This document shows, piece by piece, positions 1 through 7,558 of a stretch of 23,353 nucleotides of DNA. The stretch covers positions 1 through 23,353 of the forward strand of contig CAZIVH010000015.1 of the NCBI GenBank assembly GCA_964542965.1, in the 5' to 3' direction. The notes beneath the pieces were generated by a model that saw only the letters and a list, made by a program, of their open reading frames with translations, was not told the DNA's origin and made no database searches. The position numbers and the translations under genes are program-made. Source of the stretch: CAJBLF01 sp964542965. Lineage in GTDB: Bacteria; Patescibacteriota; Gracilibacteria; Absconditabacterales; Absconditicoccaceae. Numbering within the stretch: the stretch's first letter is position 1; every line of letters begins with the position of its first letter.

Positions 1-1
1 A

Positions 2-27
2 AAAAACTGTCTTCACCGACAGTTTTT
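2..27 (-). terminator. Terminator after pilC (bidirectional hairpin)
   Basis: A perfect 10-bp stem (2-11 with 18-27) closes a 6-nt loop, TTCACC. A-runs on one side and T-runs on the other let it work in both directions. It lies about 65 bp beyond the pilC stop and would end the pilus operon. A plus-strand gene entering from the left of the window could share it. Confidence 0.75.
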
Positions 28-50
28 CTATAGTCCATAAAAAGACAAAT

Positions 51-85
51 CCAATACTATTCACTATACACTAATAACTATTCAC
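51..85. repeat. Heptad repeat array
   Basis: Five consecutive 7-bp units in register: one CCAATAC-like unit, then TATTCAC, TATACAC, TAATAAC and TATTCAC. The array lies between the terminator and the pilC stop codon. It belongs to the same class as the other 7-bp arrays in this window, but the unit sequence differs. Confidence 0.7.
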
Positions 86-92
86 TGTTTTT

Positions 93-1226
93 TTATAGTC
101 CTGCTCCTTCCATGATCTGAAGAATCAATCCGAAGATTCCCAATGCGATGACAAGAATTACACCTCAGACACCAACTAGCATGATTGGCTCAATGATCTT
201 AGACGAACGACCGATCAAAACATTAAGATCCTCTTCATACATCTTGAGAACATTATCCAAAGAATTGGAAAGGTTCGCTGTCTCTTCGCCGACCTTGATC
301 ATCACGGCCACGTCGGAAGGAATCAGATCAGTCTCATATTGTAAGGTAGAATAGATAGTTTCTCATTTATTCAATCCGGTGACAACACGCTCTATCATAT
401 TCTGATATGCAGAGATGCCGAGAATATCGCGAAGCAAGGAAAAAGTCTGGAGATAATTCATGCCAGCAGCCATCATCAATTTGGTGTATCTACAGAATTT
501 CACGAGATAGAAATATTTCGTCATCTTACCGATCAATGGGATTCAGAGCAAGATATTGAATCGAGTTTTTTTTCCGAGATCAGTAGAGAAAAATACGCCG
601 CCGAAAAGTCATAATCAAGCGATAATTCCAAGCATGAGTTTCCGTTGCGTCTGGAAAAAGACCGAAGTATCATGCAATGCTCTGGTGATCCATGGCAATT
701 CGAGATTCTGGAAACTAGTAGCTATAGAGAAAATACCAGGCAAAACGAGCAAGAACAAAGCAAATACCGCTACGATCGAGATGACGACAAGGATCATAGG
801 ATACATCAACGCTCAAATATATTTATTCTTCATCTCTTTGATATAGACGTACTCATTGGATAATGACTGCAAAATCATAGGCAGATTACCGGACATCTCA
901 CCTGCCTTGACGATAGTGTAATCGCCCTGATCGAAATAATCAGGCAATCTATTGAGCGCATACGAAAAGCTTTTACCTTTACGCAAGAATGCGAGGATAT
1001 TTCTGGAGATCTCTTTGAGCGCATAGTTATCTGAACTATCGCCGATGATATTCATAGAATCAACCAAAGAAACTCCTCCATTCAAGAGGTATGCCAATTC
1101 CTTGAAAAAGAGAATCTTATCCTTGGTTCAGAAGCTTCCTCTGTCCATGGATTGTAATGTAGATACGATCATACCATCGATCGGACCTGGTTTATATTCT
1201 TGTGCTGTGATCTCTTTTTCTTCCAT
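93..1226 (-). CDS. pilC: Type IV pilus / type II secretion inner-membrane platform protein PilC (GspF family)
   Basis: A 377-aa polytopic inner-membrane platform protein. In this family PilC links the assembly ATPase to pilin insertion and extraction. It shows the two-repeat GspF layout: an N-terminal cytoplasmic helical domain (LAYLLNGGVSLVDSM, then AGEMSGNLPMIL), membrane helices around ALMYPMILVVISIVAVF, a second helical domain with the matching VGEETANLSNSL, and a C-terminal helix (IIEPIMLVGVGGVILVIALG). TGA is read as glycine several times, for example in KYIGALMYP and LNKGETI, where GspF proteins commonly carry Gly. The length is slightly under the usual 400 aa. The start at 1226 gives MEEKEITAQEYKPG and has no visible Shine-Dalgarno sequence. 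It follows the pilO-like gene after 107 bp filled by heptad repeats and is probably cotranscribed with it. The family assignment is firm; pilus versus secretion rests on the pilN/pilO neighbours. Confidence 0.93.
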
Positions 1227-1236
1227 CAAACAATAT

Positions 1237-1332
1237 AATTTTAAATTTTAAATTTTGAATTTTAAATTTGGAAACATGGGTACGATAAGAAGTTTTAAAA
1301 TTTCAAATTGTAAATTACAAATTCCAAATTGA
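1237..1332. repeat. Two heptad repeat arrays between pilO-like and pilC
   Basis: The first block, 1237-1271, has five units such as AATTTTA and AATTTTG. The second, 1291-1332, has six units such as AAATTTC and AAATTGT. Register is kept exactly at 7 bp in each block. The arrays fill nearly all of the 107-bp gap between the two genes. I see no promoter here. Confidence 0.8.
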
Positions 1333-1333
1333 A

Positions 1334-2140
1334 TTAGTCAGTATAATAATATGCATTCAAATCTATGTCGACTTGCTGCTGTTCAGCATAATTAGCGATA
1401 TCGTAATTCACTTTATCGATCTTGTAGAGGACGCGATAATGCTCATCAGCAAGAACTCTCTTCTCCACATTGTCGATGAAGGAAAGCAGAACGTCCTTGG
1501 TATCGAACGTAATGTTGAGTTTGAGCGGAACATAGTAAAGGTTTCAGAAGAATTGTTTAGGTTCTCCTATAGCGATCTTGTTGACGATGCCATTCTTGGC
1601 TCTCGTTGTTGGATCTCTCAAAAGATACTCATTTATATTGGCAAGCAGCACTTTTTCATTGACGGACATTTTGGGATCAGTCAGATTGTTGAGCTGAATA
1701 TAGGATCTCGCGAACGAGAAATTATTCCTCAACGATTCGTCTATAGAGCTGCAATTGGTCCTTGTATTGAGACAAGAGATGATCGTGTCTTGCTGGTTCT
1801 CAACCTTTTGGATCAAGGCCTTATCTGCATCTGCCTGAAGTTTTTTTGTTTCGAAACTCGTGATCTGCATATTGATATCGCTTACCTCGATCTTGGTCGA
1901 TTGATAATCGTCCCGTGCAGGCAACAAAATATTATTGCCAAAAATCACAAGGACAAGCAGCAATACGACGAAATAAATTCTATATCTGATACTGACGACT
2001 CTTGATGTCGTGATCAATACCTGAGAATCTTCCGCAAGCGTATCGATTTCTGAGGATTTTTTTTGTTGCTGTTCACCGAGCAAACGATCGATGATCTGAC
2101 TATTCTGCTGTGCTACCTGTTCCTGCATCGTTGATGACAT
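1334..2140 (-). CDS. pilO: PilO-like type IV pilus inner-membrane alignment protein
   Basis: A 268-aa bitopic protein. Residues 1-50 are a polar, Gln-rich cytoplasmic tail, about 53-73 form one transmembrane helix (YRIYFVVLLLVLVIFGNN), and a coiled-coil stretch follows. The C-terminal domain fits the PilO ferredoxin-like fold (YYVPLKLNITFDTKDVLLSF, then the closing strand VDIDLNAYYY). PilN and PilO form the dimer that aligns the pilus machine across the envelope. One in-frame TGA gives Gly in QFFGNLYY. The 5' end overlaps the pilN-like gene by 41 bp, which points to one operon with coupled translation. A second in-frame ATG at 2128 would shorten the overlap. The cytoplasmic tail is longer than in typical PilO. 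The family call rests on architecture, the C-terminal pattern and gene order, since these proteins diverge fast. Confidence 0.72.
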
Positions 2141-2672
2141 TAGCTTCTAAAACGAATTCATAGAAATTGCTTTCACTGATTCTATCGTAGGTCTGGATAC
2201 GAATATTCTTGACGAAATCCAAACTCGAAAACCTATCTATGAGGGAAACAATCCCTTTATTCTCGTTGGAATAATACAAAAGCAAAAGATTAGAAACCTG
2301 CCCCTTGAGCGTGATCTTATCCAAGCTGACATTGAAATCAGAAAGGATGATGCTATCCGTAGAACTGGTGTCGACCTGTTTCATATCTTCAAGCATCTGG
2401 ATGACTTTGGTGATGTAATTGGATCGTGGCATAGTGATTTGCTTCTCTTCCAAAATCTTCACCGCCTGCAATTTGTTGTAACCCGTAAGCAACTTATATG
2501 AATCAAGCTGTTTGGTCTGATCTTCAAGCACCACGCGTTTATCCGTTATCTTCTGATTCATCAAGAACATATCAACCTTGAAATAGCCGAATACAACCAA
2601 AGACAATCAAAAAATCACGAGTAATCCTTGGAAATATACTTTTCGTCTAGAATGGAATCTGCTTGCACTCAT
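2100..2672 (-). CDS. pilN: PilN-like type IV pilus inner-membrane protein
   Basis: A 190-aa bitopic protein. A short basic N-terminus (MSASRFHSRRKVYFQG) is followed by one membrane helix (LLVIFGLSLVVFGYF), a coiled-coil region (NQKITDKRVVLEDQTKQL) and a C-terminal ferredoxin-like domain. The domain shows the PilN-type signature: a strand with LKGQVSN, a helix ending GIVSLIDRFSSLDFVKNIRI, and a final strand (FYEFVLEANV). One TGA codon within the membrane helix encodes Gly (VIFGLSL). In other bacteria the PilN cytoplasmic tip binds PilM; no pilM lies in this window, so it must be elsewhere or absent. This is the first gene of the minus-strand pilus block and has a plausible promoter at 2702-2730. 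It ends in TAG. Confidence 0.72.
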
Positions 2673-2701
2673 AGAAATACATAAAGAATAAAGTACAGCT
2701 A

Positions 2702-2730
2702 AGTATATTCGCAATTAACGATTTTTCCAA
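2702..2730 (-). promoter_or_regulatory. Candidate promoter of the pilN-pilO-pilC operon
   Basis: On the minus strand TTGGAA and TATACT are separated by 17 bp, about 30 bp upstream of the pilN-like start. Other weaker combinations exist nearby. Confidence 0.45.
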
Positions 2731-2789
2731 ATCAAACTACATATAAAGAACTTATTACACTACAAAAGGACAAAAAAAACAAAAAATAC

Positions 2790-2817
2790 TTGACAAACAC
2801 AATAAAATAAATAAAAA
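2790..2817 (+). promoter_or_regulatory. Candidate promoter for a short transcript
   Basis: A consensus TTGACA box, a 16-bp spacer and TAAAAA (4 of 6 matches to TATAAT). The 16-bp spacing matches the stronger promoters in this window. Transcription would start near 2823, just before a strong terminator. Confidence 0.45.
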
Positions 2818-2822
2818 GAAAA

Positions 2823-2883
2823 AATACGTGCGATGGCTCACATGTATTCACACCTCTTCTGGTCTCCAGGGAGGTGTTTTTTT
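2823..2883 (+). ncRNA. Candidate ~60-nt small RNA or leader RNA
   Basis: This stretch lies between a TTGACA-type promoter and an intrinsic terminator, in a divergent intergenic region where no plus-strand gene precedes it. The transcript would be about 60 nt with no convincing reading frame. It could be an independent small RNA, or an attenuated leader of the gene starting at 3011. I do not recognise a known RNA family. Confidence 0.35.
2850..2883 (+). terminator. Strong intrinsic terminator in a divergent intergenic region
   Basis: ACACCTC (2850-2856) pairs with GAGGTGT (2871-2877). The inner CTGG/CCAG pairing extends the stem to about 11 bp around a TCT loop. It is followed by at least six Ts. 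It ends plus-strand transcription before the gene at 3011. Confidence 0.8.
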
Positions 2884-2943
2884 GTACTCAGAAATTTTGA
2901 TAACAAAAATACACAGTGTATCCAACCACTAAAAAACATTTAA

Positions 2944-2971
2944 TTGACATTTACAAGAAAATATATACAAA
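2944..2971 (+). promoter_or_regulatory. Candidate promoter of the 106-aa gene
   Basis: TTGACA, a 16-bp spacer, then TACAAA. The predicted start of transcription is about 33 bp before the ATG at 3011. The -10 box is weak. Confidence 0.45.
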
Positions 2972-3010
2972 AAAACCAATAAACAGAATACAAACATAAA
3001 AAAATTATGT

Positions 3011-3331
3011 ATGACATCACAATCAGCGAAAAACCTGAAGCAAACATTTTCGGAAGCACCCGAAGAATTCTTCGAACCTCTCACATTCGGTGAATTGAAA
3101 GTAGGAGAATCATTTATCGGATTCCCACTCCCCGGAGACAATGCCGGACATGGAGGCTTCAAAGGCACTGAACGGATATTCACCAAAACCACAGAAAATG
3201 TGGAAGAAGCAAAACCTGGAATGCCTTATTCAAAAGAAGTCCCTCACGGAGCTGCAACGAGCGAGAAAAACCAGCGTAAAGAAAGTCATTTCCCGCACTC
3301 GATGCTGGTCATCAGAGTAACATCAGAGTAA
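3011..3331 (+). CDS. Small soluble protein of unknown function
   Basis: A 106-aa protein with no signal peptide or membrane segment. The N-terminal ~22 residues are polar and probably flexible. The rest carries the spaced pattern F-x2-L-x2-G-x2-F (TFGELKVGESF), then a Gly-rich segment (GDNAGHGGFKG) and a closing hydrophobic strand (SMLVIRV), which suggests a small beta-barrel. I recognise the F..L..G..F spacing from many short uncharacterised bacterial proteins but cannot name a function. It contains no TGA codon. It stands alone, with its own promoter candidate upstream and a bidirectional terminator right after the stop. The ATG at 3011 is chosen because the nearby ATG at 3007 is in another frame and soon closes. 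Confidence 0.7.
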   Translation: MTSQSAKNLKQTFSEAPEEFFEPLTFGELKVGESFIGFPLPGDNAGHGGFKGTERIFTKTTENVEEAKPGMPYSKEVPHGAATSEKNQRKESHFPHSMLVIRVTSE

Positions 3332-3356
3332 AATAAACTCTGAATACCATGTAGAA

Positions 3357-3384
3357 AAAATCCCGCTGTTTCATGCGGGATTTT
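3357..3384. terminator. Bidirectional terminator between convergent genes
   Basis: A perfect 10-bp stem, AAAATCCCGC (3357-3366) with its complement at 3375-3384, and an 8-nt loop. It serves the 106-aa gene on plus. On minus it lies directly behind the TAA of the PriA-like gene (3386-3388). Confidence 0.85.
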
Positions 3385-3385
3385 G

Positions 3386-4231
3386 TTATACTCAGACAAT
3401 CTGTAATTCAGCTCCATATAATTTTTTCATCTCTTCGAGCACATTTCCTACCTTATATCTCGGATCCTGCTGATTGGCGTAATATCGCTTGTGTGGATCG
3501 ATGAAAATGATTTTCTTCAGATCATGATAATCTTGGAATATCTCAGCATACGTGCATAATATCACTGATTTCATCCCCTTTTTGATTTTCCATCGATGCA
3601 CATCTTTCTGTTTCTCCGTATGTGTCGCAGACAAGAACGCTACTCCATCACTTTCACGAAATTGTTCTGAAGTGGAATTGAACATCGTCCACAGATCTGG
3701 GAAAACTATGAGTGTCTGCCCTTCTTTTGAACAGGAAAAAGGGCAAAGGGACAAGGGACAAGGATTTTCACCTTTCACCTTTCACCTTTTACCTTGTCCC
3801 TGAGTTTCACGTTCCAAAAGTTTTTGAATATCATTCGTAAGGAAGAGTCTGATCACGGATTTGTAGGTCGTATAATAGGTCTCCACCATCCGATGAAGAA
3901 GGTCTAGAGTTGATTTAGTCATAAATTCCTTGTAGACAAGCTCGGCTTTTACAGTTTCGAGATGTTGATATTGTTCTGAAAATACGAGATTTTCTCCAAT
4001 TGCGAGAAAATATTGGTTTCAAAAGACCAACAGATCACCCGCTTTGATTTTTTTCTTACCAGAATCACCCAAGAGACACACCTTATCAAAGCCAAAAAAA
4101 CGATCGAAGCTATAGAGGTACATGCTGTGAATGTAAGTAAAAATGATCACGATTCAACACAAGCTATCCATTCCGTCTCAAACATCATTCCGGCATCAAG
4201 TTTTGGAGCCGGAATCCAGTTGGCTTAGCAT
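3386..4231 (-). CDS. PriA-like primosomal helicase, truncated and lacking Walker A
   Basis: At most 281 aa, against roughly 700 for PriA. It keeps PriA-like order. A DNA-binding-domain remnant (IKAGDLLVFGNQYFLAIGEN) resembles the vkaGd-V-VPFG pattern. LLHRMVETYYTTYKSVIR resembles the helical linker. GQTLIVFPDLW resembles motif Ia. IIFIDPHKRYY...DPRYK matches the DEEH...PRY motif II region, with the DEEH core changed to IDPH. The GxTGSGKT loop expected before GQTLIV is absent; about 30 residues encoded by a heptad repeat array (3739-3803) stand there. The frame ends at TAA soon after motif II, so the second RecA lobe is missing. It is unlikely to be an active helicase: either a decaying gene or a reused DNA-binding fragment. 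The start is uncertain. ATG 4231 has AGAGGG upstream but lies inside palindromic repeats; ATG 4171 or 4123 are alternatives. Confidence 0.6.
3739..3803. repeat. Heptad repeat arrays inside the PriA-like frame
   Basis: Block 1 (3739-3766) has four units such as AAGGGCA and AAGGGAC. Block 2 (3769-3803) has five units such as CACCTTT (three exact copies) and TACCTTG. The two blocks are partly complementary and could fold on each other. Both are translated in the PriA-like gene as a Lys/Gly-rich then Cys/Pro-rich stretch, at the position where Walker A should be. Confidence 0.8.
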
Positions 4232-4263
4232 AGATTCCCTCTACCAAACCTTAGCACGGGAAT
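4187..4263. repeat. Pair of ATTCC...GGAAT palindromic elements
   Basis: The first inverted repeat is ATTCCGGC (4187-4194) with GCCGGAAT (4208-4215). The second is ATTCCC (4234-4239) with GGGAAT (4258-4263). Each encloses a 13- to 18-nt spacer, and CTTAGCA occurs near each arm junction. The layout resembles extragenic palindromic repeats such as the neisserial dRS3 type. The elements overlap the earliest possible start of the PriA-like gene. Confidence 0.55.
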
Positions 4264-4299
4264 GACGTGGCCGCCGGAAAAATTTTTGAACATAAATAC

Positions 4300-4327
4300 T
4301 TGCTTTTTATCTCAAAATATGTATAAT
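4300..4327 (+). promoter_or_regulatory. Promoter of the S1-ATPase gene
   Basis: TTGCTT, a 16-bp spacer and a perfect TATAAT. The transcript would start near 4334, giving an unusually long 177-nt leader before the ATG at 4511. Other leaders in this window are mostly 10-40 nt. Confidence 0.7.
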
Positions 4328-4353
4328 ATTGACATATAACTATTTTTCGACCA

Positions 4354-4377
4354 CCAATTCCTGCAAGGCAGGATTGG
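4354..4377 (+). other. Hairpin in the ATPase leader
   Basis: CCAA + TCCTGC (4354-4357, 4359-4364) pairs with GCAGGA + TTGG (4368-4377), with one bulged T and a 3-nt AAG loop. There is no T-tract, so it is not a terminator. It ends one base before the ATG of the 38-aa ORF and could control its translation or stabilise the 5' end of the mRNA. Confidence 0.5.
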
Positions 4378-4494
4378 ATGCGAGAATTATATCGACGATT
4401 TGAGAAGCTAGAAGCACGAATGAAATGAAGTGATTATAGATTTCGAAAACAGTCGATGAAAACAGTTTCAACTGTATTTCCTTTGAAACTTTAG
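4378..4494 (+). CDS. Possible 38-aa basic small protein or leader peptide
   Basis: Read with code 25, the frame runs from ATG 4378 to TAG 4492-4494 (MRELYRRFEKLEARMKGSDY at the start, ending VFPLKL) and contains one TGA = Gly. The product is rich in Arg and Lys with no membrane segment. It lies inside the ATPase transcript, directly after a hairpin, and stops 16 bp before the ATPase ATG. It may be a real small gene, a leader peptide affecting the ATPase, or chance. I do not recognise it. Confidence 0.35.
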
Positions 4495-4510
4495 CACTAT
4501 CCCAAACAAA

Positions 4511-7498
4511 ATGTTAAAACACGCAGAGAAACTAGGCAAAATGCTTGCCTGAGCAACAACACCCGCAAAAAAAACTACAACTATCATACCAAAAGCGACA
4601 ACTCCCGGAGAACATACCAAAGGATATGTTTTTTTTCATATTAAACCGTTCAAGGATAATGACCACGGAGTGAATCATCGGGATACCGTCAGCAAAAATA
4701 TCATCAGCCTCAAAAAAAAGAAAATCATTTTCGTGATCAGTTGAAATGCTATAGATATCAAGCTCTATGTAGGTGTACCAAAAGACTTCAAAAGCTATTT
4801 TGAAAATACGTTTTACACAAGTTTCCCTACCTCTGATATCCAAGAGATGACCGAACCGTTGCCTACCCCGCAAAAAAGGGAACGATTGCAGTTCGATAAA
4901 GAAGGAAAATTACTCACCAAAGAGGAATTCACTAGAGGCGGAACCTATATGGATCCAATAAACGGAATCTTCTCGCTCTATAATTTGGTAGATCAGAATT
5001 CCAGGCTCGATCTCTATTTCACCTATACGTTCAAACTGGAAAAGAACTTTTTGCAATATATGAATGCTGTATTCAAACGGATACGAGAACCGAAAAAAAA
5101 GAATCCTGACGGAACACCAGCAGAAAAACCTATTGAAGAAAAACCAGAGATCTACTGATCTTTCAGTTATAAGATCATCACCAAAGATCCATACACCAGA
5201 GAAAATCTCAAAAAAAATATCGTAGCTGCTTTTGCACCATTCATCTCCAATGGAAAAATCAAGATAAAGACCTCTGAGAAATTTCACGGGATGACTCATT
5301 CTCAAGCGGTAAATTTCTTTCATATCCCGACGATGGAAAACTTCGTCAAATGATTGGAATATACGCTCTACAGAAAATTGCCGTATCCTACGAATCTGCC
5401 AACGGCAAAAAATACCGACCCGAAAAAGCTGACTGTATTGGGAAATACCGATTACAGAGGAGAAAAAATAACATTTTGAATAAGGGAAGAGGATAAATTT
5501 AGACATATGTACATCGTAGGAAAGACCGGTACCGGTAAATCGACCTTCATAGAGAACCTGCTCAAAAGCGATATGGCCGTAGGAAACGGTCTCGCATTGC
5601 TCGATCCGCACGGTGAACTCGTAGACAACATTTTGGAACATATACCGACTCATAGAATCAATGACGTCATCTTGTTTGATGTGGGAGATACCGACTACCC
5701 TATCGGATTTAACCTCTTACAGGGAGCAACCGAAGAAGAGAAAAACCTCATCGCATCAGGAGTCGTATCGACATTCAAGAAACTCTTCGGCGATAGCCGA
5801 GGACCGAGATTGGAATACATTCTGAGGAATGTGGCGCTCTCCCTCGTAGATTATCCGAACGCAACATTGATGCATATCTTGAGAATGCTTATCGACGATA
5901 ATTTCCGTACAGAAGTGATGTCGCATATCAAAGATGCTGTAGTCTTGAAATTTTGGACAACCGAATTCAATAAACGGCAGCCAAAACAAAGGGAAGAGGC
6001 GATTGGTCCTATCACCAACAAAGTCGGACAATTCCTTTCGTCCAAATTGGTCAGAAATATTTTTGGTCAACCAAGGACAAAATTGAATCTGAGAAACGCA
6101 ATGGATGAAGGAAAGATCCTGCTCGTCAATCTCTCAAAAGGAAAGATCGGAGAAGATAACGCAAATATGATCGGATCGTTGCTTGTCACCAAATTCCAGA
6201 TCGACGCGATGTCCAGAGCGAATATCGCAGCGCATGAGAGAAGACCATTCTATCTCTACATCGACGAGTTCCAGAACTTCGCATCAGAATCATTCGCGAC
6301 TATCCTTTCAGAAGCGAGAAAATATAAACTGGCGCTTATCGTAGCCAACCAGTATACCGCACAGCTCGATGAAAAAACAAAAGACGCTATCTTCGGAAAC
6401 GTAGGAACGACCGTAGCATTCACACTCGGTAAAGACGATGCGGACATCGTTACCGGACAATTCAAAGGACTAGCAAGCGTCAACGACCTGATCTCATTAC
6501 CGAAATATACGACCTATACTAGGTTGATGATCGATGGTATTTCATCTGATCCATTTTCGATGAAGACATTGCCTCCGATCAAACTCGGTGATTGATCGCT
6601 TGAATTGATCGACAAGGTAAGGAAACAATCAAGACAAAGATACGCTATGGAAAGAGGCCAATTGGAAAAACTCATGGCAGCACGAGCGAACAAGACCTTC
6701 TCTGTCCAAGAGAAAATCATGGAAAAAGCAAGATTGGAATCGCTTGGTATCACGGAAGAAGAGATAGAAAATCTCCACGATCTTTTCGTTGAACAGCATG
6801 CATCATACTTCACAGAATTCGCCATCGACGGCGAAGAGCCGGATGCGATTATCTTCGATACCGAATATTATTCACACAAAGCAATCCGATACAGCAAACC
6901 AAAAGGTTTGGATGATCAAGCAAATCTCAAATACGAGATCGGCGGAAAAGTAAGTTTCGGAAAAGAGACAGAAATACCAGTACATGTAGATATCTACCAG
7001 CATCAAACGATCATGATAGAAAATAACGGACCATTGATGATATGGATAGGAAAGAAAGAACGTGCACTCGAACAATTGAACGATATCTACAGGCAAGCAG
7101 GAGTGAAAAATCAAAGCTATTTTAAATTTTGTCCAAATATCGCAAAGATAGAGAAAATAAAATGAATAGCCACTCCGACTCCAGCAGTTACAAAAGCAGC
7201 AGAACCTATCGCAAAAACCCCAGCATATGAAGGAGAAATAGTGCATGATGATGGAACCTTCAGTATCAAAGATATCAGACTCGGAAAGGAATATGACGGC
7301 TATATCAAATTGATGTACAACTACGGAATGTTCGTTACGGTGAAATGAGTGGAAGGACTATTGCACAAAAATTTCATCGTCGCGCCTGCTGGAGTAGAAT
7401 GGAAAAAATATTATAATATAGGTGACAAAATTAAGGTTAAAGCCAAGGAATTTAAGGAGATCAACGGCGAACAGAAAGTAGTCCGAGCACAGAAATAG
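4511..7498 (+). CDS. VirD4/TraG/HerA-like ATPase with a C-terminal S1 RNA-binding domain
   Basis: A 995-aa soluble protein. Residues 1-330 are a conjugation-type N-terminal region (YVGVPKDFKSYFENTFYTSFP). The P-loop ATPase follows: Walker A GKTGTGKS at 337-344, then LLDPHGELVDNI, Walker B LYIDEFQNF with D585/E586, and the downstream LIVANQY motif. A charged helical linker and an uncharacterised domain come next. From about residue 920 to the end lies a clear S1 (OB-fold) domain: LGKEYDGYIKLMYNYGMFV, GVEGLLHKNF and YNIGDKIKVK. In-frame TGA gives the conserved Gly of VKGVEGLLH. The protein has no membrane helix, unlike its paralogue at 14614. The ATPase core is typical of DNA pumps in type IV secretion or conjugation; the S1 domain suggests an RNA or single-stranded nucleic acid substrate (inference). 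No upstream start is better than 4511. It has a strong promoter and terminator of its own. Confidence 0.88.
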
Positions 7499-7527
7499 AG
7501 TTTAAGATTCAGAATTAAAAAAAATAG

Positions 7528-7552
7528 AAAGCGGAACTACTCCGCTTTTTTT
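7528..7552. terminator. Bidirectional terminator
   Basis: GCGGA (7531-7535) and TCCGC (7541-7545) close an ACTAC loop, and flanking A and T runs extend the stem. It lies between the convergent S1-ATPase gene (stop 7498) and the P-loop/NadM-like gene (stop 7559) and can serve both. Confidence 0.85.
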
Positions 7553-7558
7553 GAATGA

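Noticed and set aside
1373..2005. A 210-codon plus-strand frame opposite the pilO-like gene
   Set aside because: It is the antisense shadow of a supported gene, shows no family pattern, and lies under a gene with clear PilO features.
2929..3192. An 87-codon minus-strand frame over the 106-aa gene
   Set aside because: The plus-strand frame has a promoter, a terminator right after its stop and a recognisable pattern; the minus frame has none of these.
3386..4231. Calling the PriA-like gene an ordinary primosomal helicase
   Set aside because: Walker A, the DEEH core and the whole second RecA lobe are missing, so a normal helicase label would mislead.
4910..5653. A 247-codon minus-strand frame opposite the S1-ATPase gene
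   Set aside because: Its composition is typical of antisense translation (rich in Phe, Tyr, Cys and Ile), and it lies wholly within a protein with strong motifs.
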